A stretch of DNA of 64,000 nt from Anaerolineales bacterium (GCA_015075725.1 JABTTV010000001.1:4517223-4581222), one strand, 5' to 3'; numbered from the stretch's first letter, positions 16,183 to 24,824 are shown. Notes: generated from the sequence alone by a model not told the origin. Numbers and translations: made by a program.

Positions 16183-17763
16183 ATGAAAAGACTTATCGGG
16201 AAGACCCAGGCGAAAAAATCAGAACGCGGGCAGGCGATCGTATTGGTCGCTGCCGCGTTTATCGGGCTGATAGCCATGGTGGGCCTGGTAACGGATACAG
16301 GCTTGCTTTTGATCGAGTATGGAAAATTAAAACGAAGTGTCGATTCCGCGGCAGTCGCCGCCGCCCAGGAATTTCGTCCAGATCCAGATACGGGTGTGCT
16401 CAACCTGACAGCAATGGAAAATGCCGCGCGCAGTTTCCTCCAGATCAATCAGGCTAATAATGTAAAGGACATCGAGGTCCACACCTGCGATGAAACCGGC
16501 GAAGACCGCCCGGACCTATGCAATCCCGACCCGGTCGACAATCCCATCGAGAACAGAAAACTTGTGGAAGTGACCTCCAAAGCGGATGTCGGATTTGCCT
16601 TCCTGCGCGTAATCGGCATCAACAGCGCGGAACTCACTGTTGCCTCCATCGGCGAAGCGGCGACCATCGATCTGGTCTTATTGATCGACACGTCCGGCTC
16701 GATGGCATATGAAACCAGCGGCGCGCCCAATCAATCCAACCCGGGCGACGACCCGATCGTTTGTAATGATGCCGATAACTGCCAGCCCATGCGCGCTGTA
16801 AAAGACGTGGCTTTGGATTTTGTGGATTCCCTGATCTACTTTGGTTACGACCGCGTCGCGGTCATCACCATGACAGAACAGGCGTCGGGACCGACCGATG
16901 CCGTCGATCGCGATCCCACAGAGGTGCTGCCCCTTACATTCGACCAGAATACCATTCTTTATAATATCGATAACCTGAAGGTGTTCCAGCCCCGCGTTTG
17001 CGACGGGTCAAACTTTCCTGGCGAATGTCTACAGTATATAAGCGGTACATTCAACAAGCCTTATTGTGAAATCTATGAAAGCGCGATCGGCGACCCCGAC
17101 CCGGGCGTCAGGGCAACGGCTGACCCATCTTCATGTCCATCGAGTAATATTGGCGGTATGCTGGCTTTGGCGCAAGAGGCATTTTCAGGAAGCGGAAATC
17201 CGGATTATTCACGGTCTGATTCACTATGGGTAACCGTGCTCCTTGCGAGCGGCCCTGCGAACGCAAGCACTCCCAGCGAAGCTGATGAAGACGATTATCC
17301 CTACGGATACTGCCCGCAAAATACCTGGTTATTCTTCCTCATGCCGGACCCGAAACCAAAACTGTGCCGCGATGCCTACCCCGATCCTGACAATGGAAGA
17401 AGCGCATCCGACCCGCTGGTGACTTATACAAATCCCATAAGCGGTGAAGAGATGGACATTTCCGAATATGATGCGGTAGATTACGCCCGTGATATGGCAG
17501 ACAACCTCGCAGCCATGAAAAGCGGAAACGGCGTTACAATCTATACGATCGGTCTGGGTGAAAATGTCCAGACCTTGGTCGCGAATGGAGACACGTCGCA
17601 GGGAGAAGCGGAATTTCTCCTCCAATACATTGCCCGGGATGCCGGCGATTCTCTGAATTCTGAGATCAACCACGGCGAGTATTTTTTTGCGCCAAACAAC
17701 GTCACCCTCCGCAATATCTTCGAGATCATCGCGCAGAACATTGCCACAAAAATTTCCGAATAA
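16183..17763 (+). CDS. TadG-like protein with von Willebrand factor A domain
   Basis: This 526-residue protein has the TadG membrane anchor (RGQAIVLVAAAFIGLIAMVG) and the helix LKRSVDSAAVAAAQEF, followed by a vWA domain from about residue 160. The MIDAS motif is visible as DLVLLIDTSGSMAYE, with later Thr/Asp positions in the domain, and the C-terminal helix ends in NIFEIIAQNIATKI. TadG proteins with vWA domains anchor or tip Tad pili. GAAAGGGA lies before the ATG at 16183, so this start is used instead of the longer upstream frame that overlaps the previous gene. Confidence 0.87.
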   Translation: MKRLIGKTQAKKSERGQAIVLVAAAFIGLIAMVGLVTDTGLLLIEYGKLKRSVDSAAVAAAQEFRPDPDTGVLNLTAMENAARSFLQINQANNVKDIEVHTCDETGEDRPDLCNPDPVDNPIENRKLVEVTSKADVGFAFLRVIGINSAELTVASIGEAATIDLVLLIDTSGSMAYETSGAPNQSNPGDDPIVCNDADNCQPMRAVKDVALDFVDSLIYFGYDRVAVITMTEQASGPTDAVDRDPTEVLPLTFDQNTILYNIDNLKVFQPRVCDGSNFPGECLQYISGTFNKPYCEIYESAIGDPDPGVRATADPSSCPSSNIGGMLALAQEAFSGSGNPDYSRSDSLWVTVLLASGPANASTPSEADEDDYPYGYCPQNTWLFFLMPDPKPKLCRDAYPDPDNGRSASDPLVTYTNPISGEEMDISEYDAVDYARDMADNLAAMKSGNGVTIYTIGLGENVQTLVANGDTSQGEAEFLLQYIARDAGDSLNSEINHGEYFFAPNNVTLRNIFEIIAQNIATKISE

Positions 17764-17800
17764 TGGTCGCTTATTTTGTTGAATTCATGGAGTTATTCTT

Positions 17801-19387
17801 ATGATCCGAGCAGGCTTACATAAAATACCGCGCCCGAAAAGGGCGCAAGCCATGGTGGAGTTCGCTCTGATCATTCCCATTCTTTTGCTGGTCCTGGTGG
17901 GTTTGATCGAGTTTGGGCGTTTGTTCTATGCCTGGCTGATCATCGAGAACTCGACACGCTTTGGCATCCGTTTTGCCACAGCGGGTTCCTACAACCTTGC
18001 CCACTGTTCGGATGACACCCCCTGCGCAGAGGATAACAAAGCCGCAGAAATTAAAGATGCCCGCCTGCCGTCCATCATAGACGAAACCTTGCGGGTCATT
18101 TTGGGTTTTCGGACCGATCAAGCTGCGGCTCAAACAGCTCACGAATATCTCAACATCACTGTTTGCGCGGGACCCGAGGATGATTCAGCTAGCGACCCGA
18201 TCGGTTTGTACTTTACACGCCCGCAAATGGGAAGTTTGACCAAATACGCCGAATGCACCGAACTTGGCGGCGGAGCGGATGGAAGCGCGGGCGACCCCGG
18301 CGACCTGGTCGTCGTCGCCGCGGACTACAACTTCACCTTCATCGTCCTGCCTCTGTTCGGAATCCAGCCCGATATGGTCCACCTCGCATCCTATCGTGTG
18401 GGGCGGAATGAAACCTTTGAGACCGCTCAGATCGTAAACTTCCCCCCACCAAACCCGGGCGGCAGCGGCGGCGGATTCGTGTATTACTCGCCGACAGCAA
18501 CAATGACGCCCTCCCACACTCCTACCAACACATTTACGCCGACGAATACGCCAACGAATACCCCATCGCGTACGCCGACCATTACACGTACTCCAACCAT
18601 CACTCGCACGCCCACCATAACGCGCACTCCCAGCCATACGCCCACGCCGACGAACACGCCGCTCCCCTCCTGCAGCCTGATCCTGATCGACCGCACGCGC
18701 TTCAATGGGGATAGCTTCGAGGCGCGCGTCCGAAATGATAACGTGGCAACCGCTTATCTGATCAGTTCGACGCTCACCTGGGTGCCCTCGCCTCTCGGCG
18801 GCGGAAAATACATGGACAGAACGATATTCGACGGTGACGAGTACTATAACCCAAGCGGCACCAGCGGAGCGGGAATCACCCAATCGCCGCAGAATACGAG
18901 CGCACCTTCCGGCACATTGCCCTTGAGCGGCAACGGCACCCGAGCCACCTGGGATGCGGATTCCAACAGTTCGACCTGGTCCGGCGCATGGACGGTCAGC
19001 CTGACATTCGATTTCCCGAGTTGGGGAACCTGTACGGTTACCAGCAGCATCAATAACTATACCCCGACTCCGACTCAAACATTCACACCGACGCGCACAC
19101 CGACCATCACGCGCACGCCAACCATCACGCGTACGCCGACCATCACGCGCACGCCGACCATCACCCTCACGCCGACCATCACCTTCACGCCATCGAGAAC
19201 GCCGACGCGAACCGTTTCGCCGACTCCATCCAACACGCCGACGCGCACCCTCTCGCCGACGCCATCCAATACACCGACCAGGACACCCACAAGGACGCCG
19301 ACGCTCTCGCCAACGCCGACGGTCGTCACCCCGACGCCGACGAGGACGCCAACGCCTACCTTTACACCAATCTGTACAGACTGCTAG
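17801..19387 (+). CDS. TadE-like pseudopilin with two mucin-like Thr-Pro tracts
   Basis: This 528-residue protein starts as a TadE pseudopilin (RAQAMVEFALIIPILLLVLV, then GLIEFGRLFYAWLIIENSTR). After a ~190-residue soluble domain come a first Thr-Pro tract (about residues 230-290), a Cys-containing ~130-residue beta-rich domain (CSLILIDRTRFNGDSFEARV ... GTCTVTSSINN), and a second Thr-Pro tract to a short CTDC end. The tracts are built from the hexapeptide TPTITR, encoded by an 18-bp unit. Such stretches are likely rigid, heavily O-glycosylatable stalks. A terminator follows, closing the Tad cluster. Confidence 0.83.
   Translation: MIRAGLHKIPRPKRAQAMVEFALIIPILLLVLVGLIEFGRLFYAWLIIENSTRFGIRFATAGSYNLAHCSDDTPCAEDNKAAEIKDARLPSIIDETLRVILGFRTDQAAAQTAHEYLNITVCAGPEDDSASDPIGLYFTRPQMGSLTKYAECTELGGGADGSAGDPGDLVVVAADYNFTFIVLPLFGIQPDMVHLASYRVGRNETFETAQIVNFPPPNPGGSGGGFVYYSPTATMTPSHTPTNTFTPTNTPTNTPSRTPTITRTPTITRTPTITRTPSHTPTPTNTPLPSCSLILIDRTRFNGDSFEARVRNDNVATAYLISSTLTWVPSPLGGGKYMDRTIFDGDEYYNPSGTSGAGITQSPQNTSAPSGTLPLSGNGTRATWDADSNSSTWSGAWTVSLTFDFPSWGTCTVTSSINNYTPTPTQTFTPTRTPTITRTPTITRTPTITRTPTITLTPTITFTPSRTPTRTVSPTPSNTPTRTLSPTPSNTPTRTPTRTPTLSPTPTVVTPTPTRTPTPTFTPICTDC
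18491..18668 (+). repeat. First Thr-Pro coding repeat tract
   Basis: Imperfect tandem units of about 18 bp (ACGCC-GACCAT-TACACGT type) encode TPTITR and TPTNTP variants. It is an in-frame minisatellite within the pseudopilin gene. Confidence 0.85.
19062..19381 (+). repeat. Second Thr-Pro coding repeat tract
   Basis: At least four nearly identical 18-bp units encoding TPTITR start near 19096, then looser TP-rich units (SPTPSNTPTRT twice). The low divergence between neighbouring units suggests recent slippage or recombination. Confidence 0.87.
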
Positions 19388-19411
19388 ACGTCGTTCGAGA
19401 AAAATAAAAAA

Positions 19412-19445
19412 ACAACCGCCATCCGAAATGTTGGCGGTTGTTTTT
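19412..19445 (+). terminator. Rho-independent terminator of the Tad cluster
   Basis: A 10-bp stem (ACAACCGCCA / TGGCGGTTGT) with a 10-nt loop is followed by T5 and preceded by A7. The next -10 element starts right behind it. Confidence 0.9.
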
Positions 19446-19449
19446 ACGG

Positions 19450-19455
19450 TATAAT
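19450..19455 (+). promoter_or_regulatory. -10 element of glmS
   Basis: Perfect TATAAT; the -35 region would overlap the upstream terminator stem and is not recognisable. The predicted start gives a leader of about 380 nt before glmS. Confidence 0.55.
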
Positions 19456-19507
19456 TTTGACTCCGATCACGAAAGGAGCGTAAGAGACACATACAAATGG
19501 GAAAGAC

Positions 19508-19735
19508 AGCGCATGGACCCCGCAGATCGCGGGGTTGACGAGGATGAAGGTTCTCCATTGCGAAATGGAGTTAACCAACTTGCCGGTCTCGTAGGGTGAA
19601 AGTCCATATCGAGATCAGCAAATTGGAAAAATCGAGAGATCAGCGGAAGCCTTCCGGGTCTGCCACGACCCGCCCATCTTTCCCTCCAGATGAATCCCTG
19701 AGGACAAACCCTGCGGGCAACCGCGGTACAAAACC
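19508..19735 (+). ncRNA. glmS ribozyme-like element (expanded variant)
   Basis: The 450-bp stretch before glmS (19388-19839) has no gene. Its leader carries an AGCGC cleavage-site motif at 19508-19512, an 8-bp P2-type hairpin (GACCCCGC / GCGGGGTT, 19516-19536), then the invariant core GTTGACGAGGA (19534-19544). GAAGG at 19546-19550 can pair with CCTTC at 19650-19654, which sits in AGCGGAAGCCTTCC, the counterpart of the family's CGGCGGATGCCTCC; the stem bases have changed together on both sides. A GGGTC/GACCC hairpin and a final GACAAACCC segment follow. Known glmS ribozymes self-cleave when bound to glucosamine-6-phosphate and lower glmS expression. About 90 nt including a CTCCAT/ATGGAG hairpin appear inserted between the two halves of the core. 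Confidence 0.75.
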
Positions 19736-19839
19736 CAGGGCGCGGCAAAAATTCGAGACTGCGCAACCGGCATACTGTCCAATGAATGAAGCGCCGGTTC
19801 GTCGGTCCACAAAACACCAAAATTGGAGGATCCCCTACC

Positions 19840-21681
19840 ATGTGTGGAATCGTAGGTTATATCGGTCCGCGTGAAGCGACACCGATCATTTTAAACGGAT
19901 TGAAACGGCTTGAGTACCGCGGCTATGACTCTGCAGGCATTGCCGTGATCAATGACAATCAGATCGACATCCGCAGGGATGCGGGTAAATTACAGCAACT
20001 GGTAGACCTGGTGAGCAAATCGCCGCTTAACGGCGCTCCGGGAATAGGACACACCCGCTGGGCGACTCACGGCGCTCCCTCCGCCCGGAACGCGCATCCG
20101 CATATCAGCAACAGCGGCAGGATGGTCGTGGTGCATAACGGCATCGTGGAAAACTTCCTGGAGCTGAAGGACGACCTCGGTTCCGAGGGCGTGACCTTTC
20201 ATTCGGAAACCGATACTGAGACGATCGTGCATCTCGCCGATTATCACAGGTCGGCCGGTTATTCGTTCGAGGAGGCGGCGCGGCGCACCTTCAAGCAGAT
20301 CGAAGGCGCAAATGTGATCCTGCTGCTTTCAACGGACGAGCCGGACAAGATCATCGCCGCCCGCATCGGGAACGCGGGGGGCGTCGTGGTAGGCTTGGGC
20401 GAAGCCGAGAACTTTCTCGCCTCAGACATACCCGCCATTTTGGAGCATACCCGGCGCATGATCTTTCTCGAGTCGCGCCAGATGGTGGTGGTGACCAAAG
20501 ACAGCGTACGTATCGAAACACTTGACGGAGAGGAAGTCAAGCCGGAGATCCACACGATTGCGTTCGACGCCGTCTCGGCGGAGAAAGGCGAGTACCGTCA
20601 TTTCATGCAGAAGGAAATCCATGAACAGGTGCGCGCGTTGACCGATACCCTCGCCGGACGTGTGGATTTCAAAGAGGGGCGCATCCGCCTGCCGGAACTG
20701 AACCTGACGCCGGAACTTGCCAGGCGCATCCAGCGGATTTACATCACCGCCTGCGGCACAGCCGCCTACGCAGGCATGGTTGGAAAATACCTGATCGAGA
20801 AGATCGCCCGCGTCCCAGTGGAAGTGGTGATCGGCTCGGAGTTCCGATACAGCGATCCCATCATCGACGAGAACACGGTAGTGCTCGCCATTTCGCAATC
20901 CGGCGAGACGGCCGACACCCTTGCCGCCATGGAGGAGGGACGCCGCAAAGGCGGCATCATCTGGAGCATCGTCAATGCCATCGGCTCGCAAGCCATGCGC
21001 ATTGCCGACGGTTACATTTCGATGCAGACCGGACCGGAAATCGGCGTGGCATCCACCAAGGCGTTCACTGCCCCGCTGGTCGACCAGTACATGCTTGCCA
21101 TCCTGCTCGCAGATATGCGCGGGATGCTCGAAGAGAAAACGCGCAAGGAACTCGTCGCAGACCTGCGCCTCGTCCCCGACCTCGTGGGACGTGTGCTCGA
21201 CACCGAACCCGAGATCGAAAAAGTGGCCATGGCGCTCAAAGATATTAAAGGCTGCCTGTACCTTGGCAGGGGTATCAACATGCCAATCGCCTATGAAGGC
21301 GCGTTGAAGCTCAAGGAGATCTCGTACATCCACGCCGAGGGTTACCCTGCCGGTGAGATGAAGCACGGTCCGATCGCCCTGATCGACGAGGAAATGCCTG
21401 TGCTTTGCATCGCGCCGAAGGATCCCTGGCACGAAAAGATGATCTCGCAAATTCAACAGGCGAAAGCGCGCGGGGGCATGGTCGTGGCGGTCGCAACCGA
21501 AGGCGACGAGCTTGTAAAAAGCATGGCAGACCATGTGCTTTGGATTCCCGACGCGCCCTGGATGCTATCTCCCGTGGCAACCGTGCTCCCGCTGCAGATG
21601 CTTGCCTATCACATCGCCGCCATCCGCGGTTTGGATGTGGACCAACCGAGAAACCTGGCAAAAAGTGTGACTGTGGAATAA
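19840..21681 (+). CDS. glmS: Glutamine-fructose-6-phosphate aminotransferase (isomerizing)
   Basis: GlmS makes glucosamine-6-phosphate from fructose-6-phosphate and glutamine, feeding UDP-GlcNAc and the wall. The 613-residue protein starts MCGIVGYIG, with Cys2 as the nucleophile of the N-terminal class II glutaminase domain; GIGHTRWATHGAPS and HNGIVENF follow. The C-terminal half has two SIS domains (ACGTAAYAG ... SQSGETADTLAA ... GRGINMPIAYEGALKLKE) and ends ...QPRNLAKSVTVE, the usual GlmS C-terminus. The start must be at 19840 because Cys2 has to be exposed; TTGGAGGA lies upstream. Control by the leader ribozyme is inferred. Confidence 0.96.
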   Translation: MCGIVGYIGPREATPIILNGLKRLEYRGYDSAGIAVINDNQIDIRRDAGKLQQLVDLVSKSPLNGAPGIGHTRWATHGAPSARNAHPHISNSGRMVVVHNGIVENFLELKDDLGSEGVTFHSETDTETIVHLADYHRSAGYSFEEAARRTFKQIEGANVILLLSTDEPDKIIAARIGNAGGVVVGLGEAENFLASDIPAILEHTRRMIFLESRQMVVVTKDSVRIETLDGEEVKPEIHTIAFDAVSAEKGEYRHFMQKEIHEQVRALTDTLAGRVDFKEGRIRLPELNLTPELARRIQRIYITACGTAAYAGMVGKYLIEKIARVPVEVVIGSEFRYSDPIIDENTVVLAISQSGETADTLAAMEEGRRKGGIIWSIVNAIGSQAMRIADGYISMQTGPEIGVASTKAFTAPLVDQYMLAILLADMRGMLEEKTRKELVADLRLVPDLVGRVLDTEPEIEKVAMALKDIKGCLYLGRGINMPIAYEGALKLKEISYIHAEGYPAGEMKHGPIALIDEEMPVLCIAPKDPWHEKMISQIQQAKARGGMVVAVATEGDELVKSMADHVLWIPDAPWMLSPVATVLPLQMLAYHIAAIRGLDVDQPRNLAKSVTVE

Positions 21682-21709
21682 AAAAAACAGCCGCCCGAAA
21701 GGCGGCTGT
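21680..21709 (-). terminator. Rho-independent terminator between glmS and the KASIII-like gene
   Basis: A 9-bp stem (ACAGCCGCC / GGCGGCTGT) with a CGAAA loop. The minus strand then has seven T, so it is strongest for the minus-strand gene; the plus strand side has few T. Confidence 0.85.
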
Positions 21710-21725
21710 TGTCTAATAATCGTTC

Positions 21726-22967
21726 TTATTCACCCATCGAGACAGCCATCACATCGTAATAGGTTCCGGCGCCAAACCCATCGAACAGGACATGATCGCC
21801 CAGGTTGAGCTTCGGCAGGTTGCGCAGAAAGGCGATGATATTCGAAGCGGCGCTGACGTTGCCAAAATCGCTCAACAGCCAGGGCATGGGGAATTCGATT
21901 CCCAATTTGGAGAGATGCTTGGCTTTGAGGGCATTGATCTTGTAATTGGCATGATGGACGATCCCCATCGAGATGGATTTGCCGGAATTGCCCATGCGCT
22001 CCATCAGCGAGTGATACTCCCGGTAGACATCCTCCACCACCTGCACGCCCGTGCGGACGAACAACTTCACCATGCCCATCAGGCCAGCCATTTCCACCGC
22101 CTCGCCGTTTTTGGGCTCGTTCATCAGCCCAGCCACGCGGATCCCGTTCTCCGAGTCGCGGGTAACATCCAATAACGAGGTGTCCGCTTTCAAGCCGGGA
22201 TGCGGGTATTCCATCTTCACAGCCAGCAATCCCTCTTCATCATACGTTTCATAGCTTTTGCCGACGAGGAAGCGCATCGTCCTGCCGGGAATGACGCCGA
22301 TCGCACCCATGCCGTTGCCGAACAATTGCAGCGCGTTCTTGTCGGTTGTGTTACAAGTAATCCGGCTCAACCCCTCTATGCCGCCAACAAGCACCTTTTT
22401 TCCGCGCAGGTGGTCTGCAATGTTTAACTGCCCGGCTTGGGAAAGGTTCGGGTTCAGCGCCAGGTGCAGGGCGCCCATCGAGCCGTCGCATGCTTTATGT
22501 ACGGAGACTTTGAGCGCATCCTCCGGAATCCCGGCCATTTTGCTTATCTGCCGGATGTAATCCAAGGAAATCGGACCGGTCATCCCGATCAAAACTCCCT
22601 CGATCTCGGACGCTTTCCATCCGCAGACTTCCAGGGTTTTTTTCAGCAAGCGTGAACCAACTTCCAATTCCAGCTGAAGGCTTTCCGCTTCGGTCAACTT
22701 CGGTACATGCTGCCGATAATTAAAGCCAAGTTCAGCCAGATTCAAAATATCATCCGCTTCGAACGAACTGCCATTCCGCTCTGCGAGAAAGGACGGGAGG
22801 GAGGCGTTGCTGTAACTCTCCCCCCAGGATCCATATGCGCCTCCGATCCCAAGCCGGGAGCTGTACACACCCTCCATGCCAACCGGCACGCCGGGACCGA
22901 CCGGAATCACTGATCTTTCAACATTCGGGCGCTCATAAAACGATGAGGCAGCGGGATTGTCAGACAT
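21726..22967 (-). CDS. 3-oxoacyl-ACP synthase III-like (thiolase-fold) enzyme
   Basis: A 413-residue thiolase-fold condensing enzyme of the KASIII/FabH class. The catalytic Cys is in VSVHKACDGSMGALHLAL, the His in SMGIVHHANYKIN, and the Asn in LLSDFGNVSAASNIIAFL, giving the Cys-His-Asn triad, and the end GDHVLFDGFGAGTYYDVMAV matches the family's GxGxxxxxxxxx close. It is longer than housekeeping FabH (about 320 residues) and has an N-terminal extension of ~60 residues, so it may act on an unusual substrate in lipid or secondary metabolism. AAGGAGCAAAC before the ATG at 22967 fixes the start. It stands alone between a terminator and a divergent gene. Confidence 0.82.
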   Translation of the reverse strand: MSDNPAASSFYERPNVERSVIPVGPGVPVGMEGVYSSRLGIGGAYGSWGESYSNASLPSFLAERNGSSFEADDILNLAELGFNYRQHVPKLTEAESLQLELEVGSRLLKKTLEVCGWKASEIEGVLIGMTGPISLDYIRQISKMAGIPEDALKVSVHKACDGSMGALHLALNPNLSQAGQLNIADHLRGKKVLVGGIEGLSRITCNTTDKNALQLFGNGMGAIGVIPGRTMRFLVGKSYETYDEEGLLAVKMEYPHPGLKADTSLLDVTRDSENGIRVAGLMNEPKNGEAVEMAGLMGMVKLFVRTGVQVVEDVYREYHSLMERMGNSGKSISMGIVHHANYKINALKAKHLSKLGIEFPMPWLLSDFGNVSAASNIIAFLRNLPKLNLGDHVLFDGFGAGTYYDVMAVSMGE

Positions 22968-23036
22968 ATGTTTGCTCCTTTTGAGAATAAAACACCAAAG
23001 AGGCGAAATGGCTTCCCCGAAGCGGCAGCCAGCGGG

Positions 23037-23042
23037 TAGAAT
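23037..23042 (+). promoter_or_regulatory. -10 element of the dCMP deaminase gene
   Basis: TAGAAT 28 bases before the ATG; the -35 is not clear. Confidence 0.35.
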
Positions 23043-23070
23043 AGCGCGCAATACGTTTTTGGAGATAATT

Positions 23071-23505
23071 ATGCGACCTGACTGGGATTCCTATTTTTTG
23101 AAGATCGCCTATGCGGTGTCGGAACGAAGTACCTGTGACCGCGCTTTTGTGGGATGTGTTCTGGTGCGGGAAAAACGGATTCTTACCACCGGTTTCAACG
23201 GCTCGCCCGCCGGGCAGGGACATTGCGATGAGATCGGTCATCTCATGGTGGATGGGCATTGCGTCCGAACGATCCACGCGGAGACCAATGCCATCATCCA
23301 GGCGGCGCTGCACGGGGTTTCCACTAAAGGGTCGACCTGTTACGTCACGCACCTTCCCTGCATCAATTGCACCAAGGCGCTGATCAACGCGGGAATCACC
23401 CGTATCGTTTACAGTGTTGCCTACCGCTCGGACGAGAACGCTGAAAATTTCCTCAAGAACGCAAATATCGAAGTGATGCAAAAAGAGATCACCCCGGCTC
23501 CATAG
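23071..23505 (+). CDS. dCMP/cytidine-type deaminase (ComEB family)
   Basis: This 144-residue zinc deaminase probably converts dCMP to dUMP for thymidylate synthesis. The zinc and catalytic motif is HAETNAI (His and Glu) and PCINC supplies the two Cys ligands; an additional RPDWDSYFLKIAYAVSERST N-terminus is typical of dCMP deaminases, as is the Cys/His-rich segment GHCDEIGHLMVDGHC, which in family members binds a second zinc. GGAG precedes the ATG at 23071. Divergent from the KASIII-like gene. Confidence 0.9.
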   Translation: MRPDWDSYFLKIAYAVSERSTCDRAFVGCVLVREKRILTTGFNGSPAGQGHCDEIGHLMVDGHCVRTIHAETNAIIQAALHGVSTKGSTCYVTHLPCINCTKALINAGITRIVYSVAYRSDENAENFLKNANIEVMQKEITPAP

Positions 23506-23537
23506 CGCACTGTCCGATCGATTCTTTGGATTTGACA

Positions 23538-24080
23538 TCAATCCAACAATTCGTGCGACAGGATCAATTTCAAAAAAGATGTCTCGCAATGGAAAATCCG
23601 CCCGCGCCTCCCCGCCGGGAAATCACCCGAAAGGTCCTCGCCGAAGGCGAATTCGGATTCGCCAACGTACAAAAAATACGTGGGTCCCGTCTTCGAATAT
23701 TCCTCATCCCAGGAAATCTCCCCCTCGGCAACCTTCAACCCGGACTCTTCCAAATGAGCCGCCCGGCGGTTGGCGAAGTAGATGGAAATACCGAATATCC
23801 CTAAAACGATAGGGGGAATCGAACACATGACCAAAAGGTTCACAGGATCCGAAAGGAAGGCTTTTCGGGCGCTTTCGTTCGAGAAAGTCATGCCGAAGAA
23901 AATGCCCAACCCCAGCAACAGGAAAAATATGACGAGCGGCAATCCGCCCCGTTGCGACCGGCGGATTCCATCCGCCATGCCTTTGATGAACTCCGTCTGG
24001 CTGGGTGTAATGAATCCCCGCTGGTTGGACGCCAGGTCCTCCGGTTTAAATTCGTAAAACGTTAATTTCATCTGGCTCAT
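23538..24080 (-). CDS. Membrane protein of unknown function
   Basis: A 180-residue protein with two hydrophobic helices at about residues 47-64 and 82-102 and a soluble C-terminal domain of about 75 residues (FLYVGESEFAFGEDLSGDFPAG) that looks like a small beta-domain. No family is recognised. It starts within the ATGA that ends the upstream regulator gene, so the two are translationally coupled and may share one function. Confidence 0.7.
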   Translation of the reverse strand: MSQMKLTFYEFKPEDLASNQRGFITPSQTEFIKGMADGIRRSQRGGLPLVIFFLLLGLGIFFGMTFSNESARKAFLSDPVNLLVMCSIPPIVLGIFGISIYFANRRAAHLEESGLKVAEGEISWDEEYSKTGPTYFLYVGESEFAFGEDLSGDFPAGRRGRIFHCETSFLKLILSHELLD

Positions 24081-24661
24081 TTTGTCTGAAAAAAATAAGG
24101 ACAAGCCGCTTTTATAGCCGGTTCGGGTTTCTTTGCCTTCTCGACACTGCGTCCGAGCGCCTGTTCCAGCAGGGTTTCGTCGATTCTACAGATTTCCGGG
24201 TGGCCGGCAATCACCCTTGCGTACGGGCAGCGGCCGAAGACTATGCGCGGCCCGCCTGCGCCAGCCTCCCAGTGGGCTTGATAGTTCATTTCATTCAACT
24301 TATCGATGAGCAGCGCCAGACGCTTGCTCATCGGTTGATTTGCAAACCCGCTTTCATCCAAAATGATGCGCGCCACAGACTTCATATCCAGTTTTGAGTT
24401 TGCCGCTCCCAATATCGCATGAGTTAATGCGGGAAGGTTATCTCCCAGCATGGATTGTGCCAGCGAATACTGCTTTTCCGGTCTACCCCTGCCATCGCGA
24501 TTTTTAACGCTGGTCAATTCCACCCTCCCATCCGAACAGAGCACCGATAAATGATGCCTCACGTTGGGCGGGGAGAGTTTCAACGCGCGCGCGATCTCCC
24601 GTGATGAAGCGGAGCGGTTTTTCTTAAGATGCGCAAGGATTCTCTGACGGGATGTGGACAT
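24077..24661 (-). CDS. HTH regulator with C-terminal cysteine set (SufR-like)
   Basis: The 194-residue protein has an N-terminal winged helix (RQRILAHLKKNRSASSREIA, then RALKLSPPNVRHHLSVL) of the ArsR/DeoR kind. Its C-terminal half contains FGRCPYARVIAGHPEICRID and a final AACPYFF, i.e. Cys residues spaced like those of SufR-type repressors, which bind an Fe-S cluster. SufR proteins repress Fe-S assembly operons when a cluster is bound. The gene faces an operon (DUF2834, IscX-like, nuoB, nuoCD, nuoI) rich in Fe-S proteins. Cluster binding and target operon are inference. Confidence 0.75.
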   Translation of the reverse strand: MSTSRQRILAHLKKNRSASSREIARALKLSPPNVRHHLSVLCSDGRVELTSVKNRDGRGRPEKQYSLAQSMLGDNLPALTHAILGAANSKLDMKSVARIILDESGFANQPMSKRLALLIDKLNEMNYQAHWEAGAGGPRIVFGRCPYARVIAGHPEICRIDETLLEQALGRSVEKAKKPEPAIKAACPYFFQTK

Positions 24662-24776
24662 GGTGAAAATTCAATGCAAGAGAGCAGGTAGATCCGCCAG
24701 ACAGGGGATCAGGATCCAGTCCGGAGTGAGGCGGGCTCGTCGTGGTTGATTTGGAGAGCGTCACCCGGCTGAGGTG

Positions 24777-24782
24777 ATTATA
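24777..24782 (-). promoter_or_regulatory. -10 element of the SufR-like regulator
   Basis: On the minus strand TATAAT, with TTGCAA 15 bases upstream, giving a leader of about 110 nt. The two divergent promoters are within 40 bp of each other, so one regulator could act on both. Confidence 0.45.
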
Positions 24783-24824
24783 CTCATAAATCCATTTTTG
24801 CAAATATATATTTCCATAATTCGA

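Noticed and set aside
18491..19381. CRISPR-like impression of the direct repeats
   Set aside because: The 18-bp units are contiguous, in frame and code Thr-Pro peptides; there are no spacers.
18185..19558. 457-codon minus-strand open frame opposite the Thr-Pro pseudopilin
   Set aside because: Arg/Gly repeats mirror the TPTITR units on the other strand; no start context or family match.
19456..19839. Leader of glmS read as RNase P RNA or a group II intron end
   Set aside because: GTAGGGTGAAAGTCC and GACAAACCC recall those RNAs, but the long paired cores are absent, while AGCGC, GTTGACGAGGA and the covarying stem fit the glmS ribozyme.
20422..21534. 370-codon minus-strand open frame opposite glmS
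   Set aside because: His/Gly/Asp-rich shadow of a strongly conserved glmS gene.
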